From contig NZ_JACOOR010000002.1 in the NCBI RefSeq assembly GCF_014290175.1, positions 1 through 64,000 of the forward strand: a stretch of 64,000 nucleotides of DNA, written 5' to 3'. The position numbers and the translations under genes are program-made. The first letter of the stretch is position 1; each line of letters opens with the position of its first letter. The notes under the pieces were generated by a model. It worked only from the letters and a program-made list of their open reading frames with translations, was not told where the DNA came from and made no database searches. Of the stretch, positions 44,696 to 52,936 are shown piece by piece. This DNA comes from Anaerosacchariphilus hominis (GTDB lineage Bacteria > Bacillota > Clostridia > Lachnospirales > Lachnospiraceae).

Positions 44696-45603
44696 GCGTT
44701 TATGATATCACATGCTATCTGAAAAATTTCTATTTTCTCAGAGCGGGAAATGAAAGTTATAAAGTAGAACATATCTTACTAAAGGCAAATCGATTTAAAC
44801 AGGCCATTTACAGAGGAGAACTGAGAATAGCAGTCTCTCCGATTACTACAAAAGATGTCTTGAATGTCAGAGAATATACAAAAGATAACCGTGAATATAT
44901 ATCTGTAGAACCATTTTCGCAATCAGCGGAAGAAGAGTTGAAAAAACGGATTTTAAATATGATATGTCGCGCAGAAGCAGAAGAAGCGGACCTTCTACTG
45001 TTTCCAGAAATACTGGGAACAAAAAGCATACAGGAGGAAATAGAGGCTGCGCTTTATGAGAATGAAAGCGAGTATCCGCGGATGACGATATGCCCAAGTA
45101 TATGGAAGAGAAATAAAAATAGTTGCAGAATTCTGGACGAAATGGGTATGCTTCTGGCAGAACAGGAAAAGCACTTTGGCGCGCAGCTCGGTGGAAAACT
45201 GGAGGATATCAAGTCAAATCAGAAAGTGTATTTGTTTCACTGCGAAGGAATAGGAAGAATCGCCGTACTTATCTGTATGGACTTTCTGGTGAACACATAT
45301 CGGGAGTTTGTAGTGAAAGAATTAAAAGCTACGTTGGTACTGGTTCCGTCTTATTCGTCAGGAGAATACAATTTTGAAACAAAGGCGATGAATTATATGG
45401 ATTTGGATTGCCAGGTTATATGGATAAATTGCTGCAGCGCCGCTAAAGGAAAGAATGAGCCGATTACATTGCGGTATGGGGCAGGCAGGAAAGGAGTATA
45501 TAGGGAAAGAAAGATGGTAAATGAATTGTGTGGGGAGCATTGTACAGGTGAGTGTCTGTGGATTTATGAAATAGAACTGGAAGGAGGAACACAGGAAAGA
45601 TGA
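44647..45603 (+). CDS. Nitrilase/carbon-nitrogen hydrolase-like protein
   Basis: A 318-codon frame whose formal start is TTG 44647 inside the preceding gene, without a ribosome binding site, so the true N-terminus is probably the upstream ORF. The catalytic triad of the nitrilase superfamily is present with normal spacing: Glu121 in LLLFPEIL, Lys175 in QEKHFG and Cys210 in VLICMDF. DCQVIWINCCSA is the usual later beta-strand. These enzymes hydrolyse or transfer nitriles, amides or similar C-N bonds; a substrate cannot be read. The stop overlaps the next start (ATGA), placing it in an operon with the wHTH, all-alpha and HAD genes. AT-rich, accessory. Confidence 0.75.
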   Translation: MPRLECRWEHKSRNTVGVYDITCYLKNFYFLRAGNESYKVEHILLKANRFKQAIYRGELRIAVSPITTKDVLNVREYTKDNREYISVEPFSQSAEEELKKRILNMICRAEAEEADLLLFPEILGTKSIQEEIEAALYENESEYPRMTICPSIWKRNKNSCRILDEMGMLLAEQEKHFGAQLGGKLEDIKSNQKVYLFHCEGIGRIAVLICMDFLVNTYREFVVKELKATLVLVPSYSSGEYNFETKAMNYMDLDCQVIWINCCSAAKGKNEPITLRYGAGRKGVYRERKMVNELCGEHCTGECLWIYEIELEGGTQER

Positions 45604-46274
45604 AAGAAACAGGATGGGACTTCCTGAAAACCCTGGAAATGTTAAACGGACTGAGTGAAAAGAGCCAGGAAGAAATAAAGACCTATATAGCAGTTGTGAA
45701 ATCAAGAAATCAAACCTATATCCGCAGTACAGTTCAGGCGGTAGAGGAACAGGATTACGCTACCGTAGATCAGATTGTAAAAGAGTGCAAGAGAGCGCAA
45801 AAGCAGATAGCGCATCTGCAGAAAAATATGGATGAGATGCTATATTATGAATTAGGAATTTTCAATGGGTTTTATGAAATAGTGGAATCTTTGAAAGAAA
45901 TAAAAGAAAAGAAGGAGGAGCATCGCAAAAAAGAAGATATCTTAGGAAGAAAGCATGTAAAAAATATTTTGGCTTATCTGTATGAAAATCCCTATGCAAG
46001 ACAGGGGCAGACGGCAGAGGCAGTGGGAATAAAACCCAATCAGTTAAGTGAATTACTGAACTATCTGATGGATGCAGATTATGTGAACAGGTATGGAAAA
46101 AATAAGAGTACACAATATGTGCTGACCAGGGAAGGCCAGCAGCTATGCAGAGACAAGATAAAAGTCAGAAAAAATGAAACAATATTAGAATATAGCTATG
46201 AAGCAGAACTGAAGGAGAATGATTATGGTTATGAGAAATGGAAGGATAGAGAATATTATATCCCAACTATATGA
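45600..46274 (+). CDS. Coiled-coil protein with C-terminal winged helix
   Basis: A 224-residue protein overlapping the nitrilase gene by 4 nt. Residues ~1-120 are long Lys/Glu-rich helices (a probable coiled coil with IVKECKRAQKQIAHLQKNMDEM). Residues ~120-190 form a winged helix: VKNILAYLYENPYARQGQTAEAVGIKPNQLSELLNYLMDADYVNRYGKNKSTQYVLTREGQQL. It may regulate this operon or sense a signal through the helical part. I do not recognise a named family. Confidence 0.7.
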   Translation: MKETGWDFLKTLEMLNGLSEKSQEEIKTYIAVVKSRNQTYIRSTVQAVEEQDYATVDQIVKECKRAQKQIAHLQKNMDEMLYYELGIFNGFYEIVESLKEIKEKKEEHRKKEDILGRKHVKNILAYLYENPYARQGQTAEAVGIKPNQLSELLNYLMDADYVNRYGKNKSTQYVLTREGQQLCRDKIKVRKNETILEYSYEAELKENDYGYEKWKDREYYIPTI

Positions 46275-46839
46275 ATTGGATGAAAAATGGGAAGTGCATC
46301 TTCTGAAAAATGAAAAAAATCCAGTACAGGTTACGAATAAAATAAGGGAGCTGAAGCAGGAATTAAAAAATCTGGGTAAATATGAGGAAGCGGGAGAAAT
46401 AAAAAGTCTTTTATTAAATAGCAATTTGCAGGAGGAGACTATAGAATATTTGCTTCAGGAAATGGAAAACGAGCTCGGTTTTTACAGAAGTTTTGCTTAC
46501 CTGCGTTTCAGAGAAGAAGAAGGAGAAATAGAACTACGTGGTTTTATCGATGCAGTATACCGAAATTATATTTTGAGATTTGACGCACAATTTATGAACC
46601 AATGGTGTTCCGGACCACAGGGAGAGGAAATACGCGACGTCATCTACAGAATGCGTTTTCTGACGGAACAGTGGATAAAAGGCAGAACATCCAAGAACGG
46701 CATTATCAGGATACTTCAGCAAGAGGCAGGACTCGAGATCGAAAACTGTATATATTGGGCGGAGATTGTGGAAGCGAATTATATGGAATTGAAGTTGGAT
46801 TATATTATGGAACAGTTGAAACAGGAGAATGGGAAGTAG
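46225..46839 (+). CDS. All-alpha protein of unknown function
   Basis: About 204 residues from ATG 46225, 7 nt after AAGGAG; the frame opens six bases earlier. It overlaps the preceding gene by about 50 nt. Composition and repeating charged/hydrophobic pattern (IENIISQLYELDEKWEVHLLKNEK, LGFYRSFAYLRFREEEGEIELRGFID, FLTEQWIKGR) suggest a helical bundle. No catalytic motif, signal peptide or TM segment is seen. Its tight overlap implies co-function with the wHTH and nitrilase proteins. Confidence 0.6.
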   Translation: MVMRNGRIENIISQLYELDEKWEVHLLKNEKNPVQVTNKIRELKQELKNLGKYEEAGEIKSLLLNSNLQEETIEYLLQEMENELGFYRSFAYLRFREEEGEIELRGFIDAVYRNYILRFDAQFMNQWCSGPQGEEIRDVIYRMRFLTEQWIKGRTSKNGIIRILQQEAGLEIENCIYWAEIVEANYMELKLDYIMEQLKQENGK

Positions 46840-46875
46840 TAAAAAACCAATCTGGTTAAAGAAGGGGGTTGTACT

Positions 46876-47751
46876 ATGGGATACGAAAGAAAACACAAGG
46901 AAAAATTTCCTGTACTGGCCATCTGCTATGATTTTGATAAAACCTTATCGCCGGATGATATGCAGGCCCAGGGATATATTCAGTCTGTAGGATACGACAC
47001 AGGGCAGTTCTGGAAAGAGTCCAATAGTATGGCTTCCGCCAATGATATGGATAATAATCTGGCCTATATGTATAAAATGGTTCTAGAATCAGAAGGAAAT
47101 TTTATCTTTAATAAAAAAACACTTGCCGAGTATGGTGCAAAGGTGAAACTGTTCAATGGCGTGAATGGATGGTTTGAACGTATCCGTGAATATGGAAAAG
47201 AACGAAACGTGCTCGTGGAACACTACATTATTTCATCGGGACTGAAGGAAATGATAGAAGGAACGGCCATTGCGAAGAATGGAGCGTTTGAAAAGATTTA
47301 CGCAAGTTCCTTTTATTATAACGAACGAGGAGTCGCAAAATGGCCGGCACAGGTGATTAATTATACCAGTAAAACACAATTCCTGTTTCGGATAGAAAAA
47401 GGAGTCCTGGACATCAACGATCCCGGTGTGAATGATTATTTCCCACCGGAAGAAATGAGAGTTCCGTTTCGAAATATGGTTTACATAGGCGACAGCGATA
47501 CAGATATTCCCTGTATGAAACTCGTGAACGCATACGGAGGGCATTCCATCGGTGTCTATAATCCAGATACGCAGGATAAGACAAAGGTATTAAAAATGAT
47601 TCGTGATAAACGCATTAAGTATTTTGTACCCGCGGATTATTCAGAAGGCCTGGAATTGGACAAGTTAATAAAGTCCATCATTGATAAGACAGCAGCGTAT
47701 GAAGCCCTGGAAAATCAGTATTTTAAGAATCTGGCGGAAGCGAGAGAATAA
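46876..47751 (+). CDS. HAD-superfamily hydrolase
   Basis: A 291-residue phosphatase-like protein. HAD motif I is DFDKTLSP (nucleophile Asp19, acid Asp21), motif II the YIISSGLKEM stretch, motif III Lys in GVAKWPAQ region and motif IV YIGDSDTDIP. A cap between motifs I and II is helical. This conserved type of ~290-residue HAD is found in accessory regions of many bacteria; its substrate is unknown. Its position 36 nt after the all-alpha gene suggests it belongs to the nitrilase operon, though it also sits upstream of the choline genes. Confidence 0.82.
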   Translation: MGYERKHKEKFPVLAICYDFDKTLSPDDMQAQGYIQSVGYDTGQFWKESNSMASANDMDNNLAYMYKMVLESEGNFIFNKKTLAEYGAKVKLFNGVNGWFERIREYGKERNVLVEHYIISSGLKEMIEGTAIAKNGAFEKIYASSFYYNERGVAKWPAQVINYTSKTQFLFRIEKGVLDINDPGVNDYFPPEEMRVPFRNMVYIGDSDTDIPCMKLVNAYGGHSIGVYNPDTQDKTKVLKMIRDKRIKYFVPADYSEGLELDKLIKSIIDKTAAYEALENQYFKNLAEARE

Positions 47752-47761
47752 GGAAACGGTG

Positions 47762-47801
47762 AAAAAAGCAGTGGGAAATTAGAGCGTTTTCTGCTGCTTT
47801 T
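47762..47801 (+). terminator. Terminator after the HAD gene
   Basis: AAAAAAGCAG pairs with CTGCTTTTTT around a 20-nt loop. Confidence 0.65.
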
Positions 47802-47829
47802 TTAGAATATCTAGTAAAAAGGGGAGCCC

Positions 47830-47967
47830 TACATAGAAAAAGTATTGCAGGAAGACTTCAGATATGATAAGATAGCAAAAGAATATCAGGCTTCTTTAAA
47901 GCCGGAGACTTTTCAGAAGAAATATAAAATGTTATATGAAGAAGTTATAAGCAGAGCGTCCAGATAG
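47830..47967 (+). pseudogene. C-terminal gene remnant upstream of the choline operon
   Basis: An open stretch of about 46 codons (YIEKVLQEDFRYDKIAKEYQ, then KPETFQKKYKMLYEEVIS) ends at TAG 47965-47967 but has no start: the frame is blocked by TAA at 47815. It reads like the tail of a real protein, perhaps a glycan-biosynthesis enzyme, left by a deletion. I cannot assign a family. Confidence 0.45.
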
Positions 47968-48020
47968 CGGTCTGCTTCATCTTAAATTTAATGTTCACGA
48001 AAAATAGAAAGGAACAGTTA

Positions 48021-49775
48021 ATGAACAAACAAAAATGCGATATTCTCCTCGCACTTAACAACTCCCCATTCATCAACCAGCGTCTCTTATCAGAAACATC
48101 CGGCTACTCCCTTGGCATCGTAAACCGTTGCCTGAAGGAGCTGCTGGAAAAAGGATATCTGAATGAGGAGATGCAGCCGACGGAACTGGCGAAAGAAGAA
48201 TTGGAAAAGAGCCGTCCGGAACGGGCAGTGATTCTGGCAGCAGGATACGGTATGCGGATGATTCCCATTAACACGGAGACGCCAAAAGGCCTTTTGCAGG
48301 TCAATGGGGAGACCCTGATAGAACGGGTGATCCGGCAGCTCCAGGAGGTTGGTGTTCGTGATATTACGGTGGTGACAGGTTTTATGAAGGAGGCCTATGA
48401 ATTTCTCATTGACCAGTATGAAATTCAGATGGTCATCAATATGGACTATGCCTCAAAAAACAACCTGCATTCCATGGCTCTGATAAAGGAAAAGCTGCGG
48501 AATGCTTATGTGGTTCCCTGCGATATCTGGTGTGAAGAGAATCCGTTTCATCGGAACGAACTGTATCCCTGGTATATGGTCTGTGATTTGGTGGATGATG
48601 AAAGTAATGTGCGGGTAAATCGGAAGCAGGAGCTGGTCAGAACGGAGTTGGGCGGCAATCGGATGGTGGGAATCGCCTATATCACCGGGGAGGCGGAACA
48701 GAAGCTGCAGGATAAACTGGGAAACATGGATGTATGCCCGGAATATCAGGAATGTTTCTGGGAGGAAGCGCTCTTTGATGATGACAGGATGTATGTGGCG
48801 GCGCGGATGGTTCCCTCGCAGAAGGTGTATGAGATTAATACCTATGAAGAACTGCGGGAACTGGACGCGTCCTCCAAGCAGCTGGATTCCAGAGTGCTGC
48901 GGCAGATTTCAGAGATCTTACAGGTCACGGATCAGAAGATTGAGAGTATTACAGTCCTGAAAAAAGGAATGACGAATCGGTCCTTTTTGTTTTCCTGTGA
49001 GGGGCAGCGCTACATCATGCGGATTCCGGGAGAAGGAACGGGAGAACTGATTAACCGGCAGCAGGAATATGCTGTTTATCAGGCCCTGGCTGACAGTCAT
49101 ATCAGCGATCAGGTTGTGTATATGAATCCGGAAAACGGGTATAAGATGACCCGGTATCTGGAACAGGTGCATAACTGTGATGCGAATGATCAGGAGGAAG
49201 TTCGGAAGTGTATGGTATTTCTGCGGAAATTCCATGAAAAGAAGTTACAGGTAGCTCATGCGTTTGATTTGTTTGAAAAGCTGGAATTTTACGAGGCATT
49301 GTGGAAAGGCGCGGATTCCTGTTTTCGGGACTATCGTGAGACAAAGCGAAAGGTCTATGAACTGAAAAAGTATATTGATGAGCAGCCGAAGGAATGGACG
49401 CTGACACATATAGACGCGGTTCCGGATAATTTTCTGATAGCAGATTCTGATGAGGCAGAGATACATCTGATCGACTGGGAGTATGCGGGAATGCAGGATC
49501 CCCATGTGGATATCGCCATGTTTGCCATCTACGCCATGTACGACAGAGCGCAGGTGGAAGCGCTGATAGACGCCTATTTTCCGGAGGGGTGTTCTGAGGC
49601 GGTACGTCGTAAGATTTATTGCTATATCGCAGTCTGCGGGCTGCTTTGGAGTAACTGGTGCGAGTATAAACGACAGCTGGGCGTGGAGTTCGGTGAGTAT
49701 TCCATCCGTCAGTATCGTTATGCCAAGGAGTATTATCGGATTTTTCAGGAGGAGCAGAATGGGATATCAGGTTGA
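48021..49775 (+). CDS. wHTH-LicC-LicA fusion: CTP:phosphocholine cytidylyltransferase plus choline kinase
   Basis: A 584-residue three-domain protein from ATG 48021 (after AAAGGA); the earlier ATG at 47991 has no site. Residues ~1-65 are a winged helix (LSETSGYSLGIVNRCLKELLEKGYL). Residues ~70-300 are a nucleotidyltransferase: AVILAAGYGMRM and ETPKGLLQVNGE are the LicC-type opening. Residues ~315-584 are an APH/choline-kinase domain: catalytic loop THIDAVPDNFL and LIDWEYAG. It would phosphorylate choline and activate it to CDP-choline. The N-terminal wHTH suggests self- or choline-dependent regulation. It overlaps the next gene by 17 nt. Confidence 0.88.
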   Translation: MNKQKCDILLALNNSPFINQRLLSETSGYSLGIVNRCLKELLEKGYLNEEMQPTELAKEELEKSRPERAVILAAGYGMRMIPINTETPKGLLQVNGETLIERVIRQLQEVGVRDITVVTGFMKEAYEFLIDQYEIQMVINMDYASKNNLHSMALIKEKLRNAYVVPCDIWCEENPFHRNELYPWYMVCDLVDDESNVRVNRKQELVRTELGGNRMVGIAYITGEAEQKLQDKLGNMDVCPEYQECFWEEALFDDDRMYVAARMVPSQKVYEINTYEELRELDASSKQLDSRVLRQISEILQVTDQKIESITVLKKGMTNRSFLFSCEGQRYIMRIPGEGTGELINRQQEYAVYQALADSHISDQVVYMNPENGYKMTRYLEQVHNCDANDQEEVRKCMVFLRKFHEKKLQVAHAFDLFEKLEFYEALWKGADSCFRDYRETKRKVYELKKYIDEQPKEWTLTHIDAVPDNFLIADSDEAEIHLIDWEYAGMQDPHVDIAMFAIYAMYDRAQVEALIDAYFPEGCSEAVRRKIYCYIAVCGLLWSNWCEYKRQLGVEFGEYSIRQYRYAKEYYRIFQEEQNGISG

Positions 49776-50634
49776 CAATGCGGTGATTATGGCGGCGGGA
49801 TTATCCAGCCGATTTGCCCCGCTTTCTTATGAGCGGCCGAAAGCCTTGATTACGGTAAAAGGAGAGGTGCTGATAGAGCGGCAGATCCGGCAGCTCCGGG
49901 AAGCCGGAATCAGAGAAATTATTCTGGTGGCAGGATATAAAAAAGAGCAGTTTTATTATCTGCGGGAAAAATATGGAGTGATCGTGATTGAGAATCCGGA
50001 ATATCTGACCCGGAATAATAACAGCAGCATCTATGCGGCAAGAAAGTATCTGAAAAACAGTTATATCTGTTCGGCGGATAATTATTTTGCGGAAAATCCC
50101 TTTGAAAAACAGGTGGAGGACAGCTATTATGCGGCGGTTTATGCCGAAGGAGCTACGGAAGAGTGGTGTATGACATCGGATAGGGAAGGATACATTACCG
50201 GGGTGCAGGTAGGCGGAAAAGACGCCTGGTATATGCTGGGCCATGTGTTCTGGTCTGAAAAATTCAGCCGCAGGTTTCTGGAGATTCTGGAGCGGGAATA
50301 TGACAGGGCGGAGACCCGGGATAAGCTGTGGGAAAGCATTTTCATCGAGCATTTGCGGGAGCTTCCTATGAAAATAAGAAAGTATCCAGAAAATGAGATT
50401 TATGAATTTGATTCTCTGGATGAATTAAGACAGTTTGATACATCCTATATTTCCGATACCCGCTCTGAGATTTTGAAAGAGATAGCAGGAAAGCTGTCCG
50501 GAACAGAAGCAGAGATACAGAATATTCGGGCATATAAAGCCGGAAACGCAGCGGCGGGATTTACCTTTGATTTTCGGGGAAAAAAGTATCGCTACAGTTA
50601 TGAGGATGAAGAACTGGGAGAGGAAAGAGCATGA
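49759..50634 (+). CDS. Second LicC-like nucleotidyltransferase
   Basis: A 291-residue protein from ATG 49759, behind AGGAGGAGCAGA, overlapping the fusion gene by 17 nt. It opens with the same nucleotidyltransferase signature (NAVIMAAGLSSRFAPLSYERPKAL) and continues as NTP-transferase fold (YICSADNYFAENPF, GHVFWSEKFSRRFLEILE). The last ~60 residues are an extra beta-rich extension. With a cytidylyltransferase already in the fusion, this copy may act on another acceptor or form a complex with it. It overlaps the BCCT gene by 4 nt. Confidence 0.85.
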   Translation: MGYQVDNAVIMAAGLSSRFAPLSYERPKALITVKGEVLIERQIRQLREAGIREIILVAGYKKEQFYYLREKYGVIVIENPEYLTRNNNSSIYAARKYLKNSYICSADNYFAENPFEKQVEDSYYAAVYAEGATEEWCMTSDREGYITGVQVGGKDAWYMLGHVFWSEKFSRRFLEILEREYDRAETRDKLWESIFIEHLRELPMKIRKYPENEIYEFDSLDELRQFDTSYISDTRSEILKEIAGKLSGTEAEIQNIRAYKAGNAAAGFTFDFRGKKYRYSYEDEELGEERA

Positions 50635-52136
50635 AAGAGAAAAAAATTGACTGGATGATCACATTAGTGCCATTGGTTTTAGTGGTAGGACTGAGCATTT
50701 TGTTTTTCCTGCTGCCGGAACAGTCGAATCAGGTATTGAGTCAGATTCGATTTTTCTTCGGAGATACCTTTGGCGTTTATTACCTGCTGATTGGTCTGGG
50801 AATTTTTCTGCTGTCCATATATATTGCGGCATCCAGATACGGAACGATTGTTTTGGGAGCGCCGGATGAGAAGCCGAAATATTCGTTTTTTGCCTGGGGA
50901 TCCATGATGTTTACCTGCGGTCTGGCAGCGGATATTCTTTTTTACAGCTTTTCGGAGTGGGTGCTTTATGCGGTGGATCCGCATATTGCGGAGCTGGGAA
51001 GCATGCAGGAATGGGCAGGGGTATTTCCGCTGTTTCACTGGAGCTTTATCCCCTGGGGCTTTTATCTGGTGCTGGCAGTGGCCTTTGGGTTTATGCTTCA
51101 TGTGAGAAAGCGGGAGCGCCAGAAATACTCGGAGGCATGTCGGCCGCTCCTTGGGAAATACACGGATGGCCTGGCGGGCAGAATCATTGATTTGCTGGCG
51201 GTCTTTGCGCTGCTGGCAGGAACAGCCACGACCTTCAGCGTAGCGACGCCGCTGATGGCAGGAATCGTCAGCGAACTCTTTCATGTGGAAATCAGCCGGA
51301 CGGTGATTACCATTATCATTTTGCTGATCACCTGTGTGATTTATACCTATTCATTGCTGCATGGGTTCAAGGGGATCAGTGTGCTGGCGAAAGCATGTAT
51401 TTATCTGTTCTTTGGTCTTCTGGCTTATGTGCTGCTTTTCGGAGGTGAAGGCAGATATATCATAGAGACCGGACTCACGTCACTGGGCAAAATGGTGGGA
51501 AATTTTCTGGAGCTTTCCACCTATACGGATCCCCTGCGGACTACGAATTTTCCGCAGAACTGGACCATATATTACTGGGCCTACTGGATGGTCTGGTGTG
51601 TGGCTGCTCCATTCTTTATCGGAAGCATCAGCCGGGGACGGACAGTACGGCAGACGATTCTGGGCGGTTATGTATTCGGCGTCGGTTCCACACTGACCAG
51701 CTTTATCGTTCTGGGCAATTATTCCATGGGCCTGCAGGTGACCAAGGCAGCTGATTTTATCGCGATTTACCAGGCGGACGGAGATTTGTATGGAATGATT
51801 ATCGCCATGATCAAGACGTTGCCCTGCACGCCGCTGGTGCTGTTAGTGCTTCTGGTGACCATGATAGCTTTCTATGCCACATCCTTTGATTCCATTGCGT
51901 TGACGGCGTCCTGTTACAGCTACCATCGGCTGGGAAAAGAGGAAAAGCCTCACCGGATGATTCAGCTCATGTGGTGTATTATGCTGATTGTGCTTCCGAT
52001 TGCGCTGGTATTTTCCGAAAGCTCCATGAGTAATCTGCAGTCGGTGAGCATCGTGGCGGCGTTTCCCATAGGGGCAGTGCTGGTGATGATAGCGGCCAGC
52101 TTTTTGAAGGATGCGAAGGCGTATCTAAATAAATAA
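50631..52136 (+). CDS. BCCT-family choline/betaine transporter
   Basis: A 501-residue integral membrane protein with about 12 hydrophobic helices, typical of betaine-choline-carnitine transporters. The signature aromatic region YYWAYWMVWCVAAPFFIGSISRGRTVR is intact, as is FAWGSMMFTCGLAADILFYSFSEW early on. In this context it imports choline for the adjacent kinase/cytidylyltransferase, the role LicB plays in other lic operons. It starts inside the last codon of the nucleotidyltransferase gene. Confidence 0.9.
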   Translation: MKEKKIDWMITLVPLVLVVGLSILFFLLPEQSNQVLSQIRFFFGDTFGVYYLLIGLGIFLLSIYIAASRYGTIVLGAPDEKPKYSFFAWGSMMFTCGLAADILFYSFSEWVLYAVDPHIAELGSMQEWAGVFPLFHWSFIPWGFYLVLAVAFGFMLHVRKRERQKYSEACRPLLGKYTDGLAGRIIDLLAVFALLAGTATTFSVATPLMAGIVSELFHVEISRTVITIIILLITCVIYTYSLLHGFKGISVLAKACIYLFFGLLAYVLLFGGEGRYIIETGLTSLGKMVGNFLELSTYTDPLRTTNFPQNWTIYYWAYWMVWCVAAPFFIGSISRGRTVRQTILGGYVFGVGSTLTSFIVLGNYSMGLQVTKAADFIAIYQADGDLYGMIIAMIKTLPCTPLVLLVLLVTMIAFYATSFDSIALTASCYSYHRLGKEEKPHRMIQLMWCIMLIVLPIALVFSESSMSNLQSVSIVAAFPIGAVLVMIAASFLKDAKAYLNK

Positions 52137-52735
52137 TGTAGGAAATCCTACAGAATACATTCGATTGGGCAGGGAAATGTCTTGACGAGGTGGTTCACAA
52201 AAAAGTGCTGATGAGCATGTAGTGTGCTTCTCAAAAGTTTCTACAAACCGCCAGCTGGAAAACGCATCAATCGCAGTATACTGATAAAAATGCAGGCTTT
52301 TGGCTTCGTTTACAAGGCATATAGTGGGAACAAATTTTACATCAACCTGAATTCGCTGACCGAGATAATTCATCTTCTCGTAAGACTTAGGAATATATTT
52401 AGGATTAGCAGGCTTTATGCCCTAAGCTTTTGTTTTCGAAGAAAACGATATAAGCCTGGAATCGAGTGTGTATAGCCGCACTGCATAAGCTTTACCCAGA
52501 AGATAACAAGCCCGGCATCGGGATTACGTCTACGCATATTTGAAATAAGTTTGATTTCTTCTGGAGTATGCTGATTAGGATGGTGATGGGGTCTGCGGGA
52601 ACGCTCTCGTAGGGACTCTATAGAACCATTATAGTAACGTTTCCACCGATAGACGTACTGACGATTTGTTTTGTGTTTGATGGTAGCCTTTGTGATACCG
52701 AATTTTTCAAGAAAAGAAATGCCAGTGAGGGAATT
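52130..52735 (-). pseudogene. IS481-family transposase relic
   Basis: Read on the minus strand, a broken transposase. The N-terminal HTH region (ISFLEKFGITKATIKHKTNR, then RYYNGSIESLRERSRRPHHHPNQHTPEEIKLI) and the linker GLVIFWVKLMQCGYTHSIPGLYR match the IS481 family; a frameshift or stop follows, then the integrase core resumes at MNYLGQRIQVDVKFVP and YQYTAIDAFSSWRFVETFEKHTTCSSALF and ends prematurely. The catalytic C-terminal part is missing and no terminal inverted repeats were identified, so it is inactive. Confidence 0.85.
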
Positions 52736-52773
52736 GAAGATTGCTGTTTTTACCAGAAAGTGGTAAAATAAAT

Positions 52774-52803
52774 TTGAATTAGTTAAAAATGTGCTTTGAT
52801 AAT
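52774..52803 (+). promoter_or_regulatory. Candidate promoter of the SIR2-type gene
   Basis: TTGAAT (52774-52779), an 18-nt spacer and GATAAT (52798-52803), about 130 nt before the SIR2 gene. It would drive the defence-like genes downstream of the IS relic. Confidence 0.4.
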
Positions 52804-52936
52804 TTACCCAGTAAGACAGAGATTGTTTTATTGGGCTTTATTGTTATTGGGGGATAACAAAGAACACGACTTATTACAGAAAATAGTAATTGAGAAACGT
52901 ATAAAACTAAGAAAATAAAAAGGGAGTGAAATAGTA

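Noticed and set aside
46876..47751. The HAD protein as a phosphocholine phosphatase of the choline pathway
   Set aside because: Proximity to the choline genes is suggestive, but a terminator separates it from them and nothing in the sequence points to a choline-phosphate substrate.
52137..52160. Terminator after the BCCT gene
   Set aside because: GTAGG/CCTAC forms a small hairpin but has no T-tract, so I did not call a terminator.
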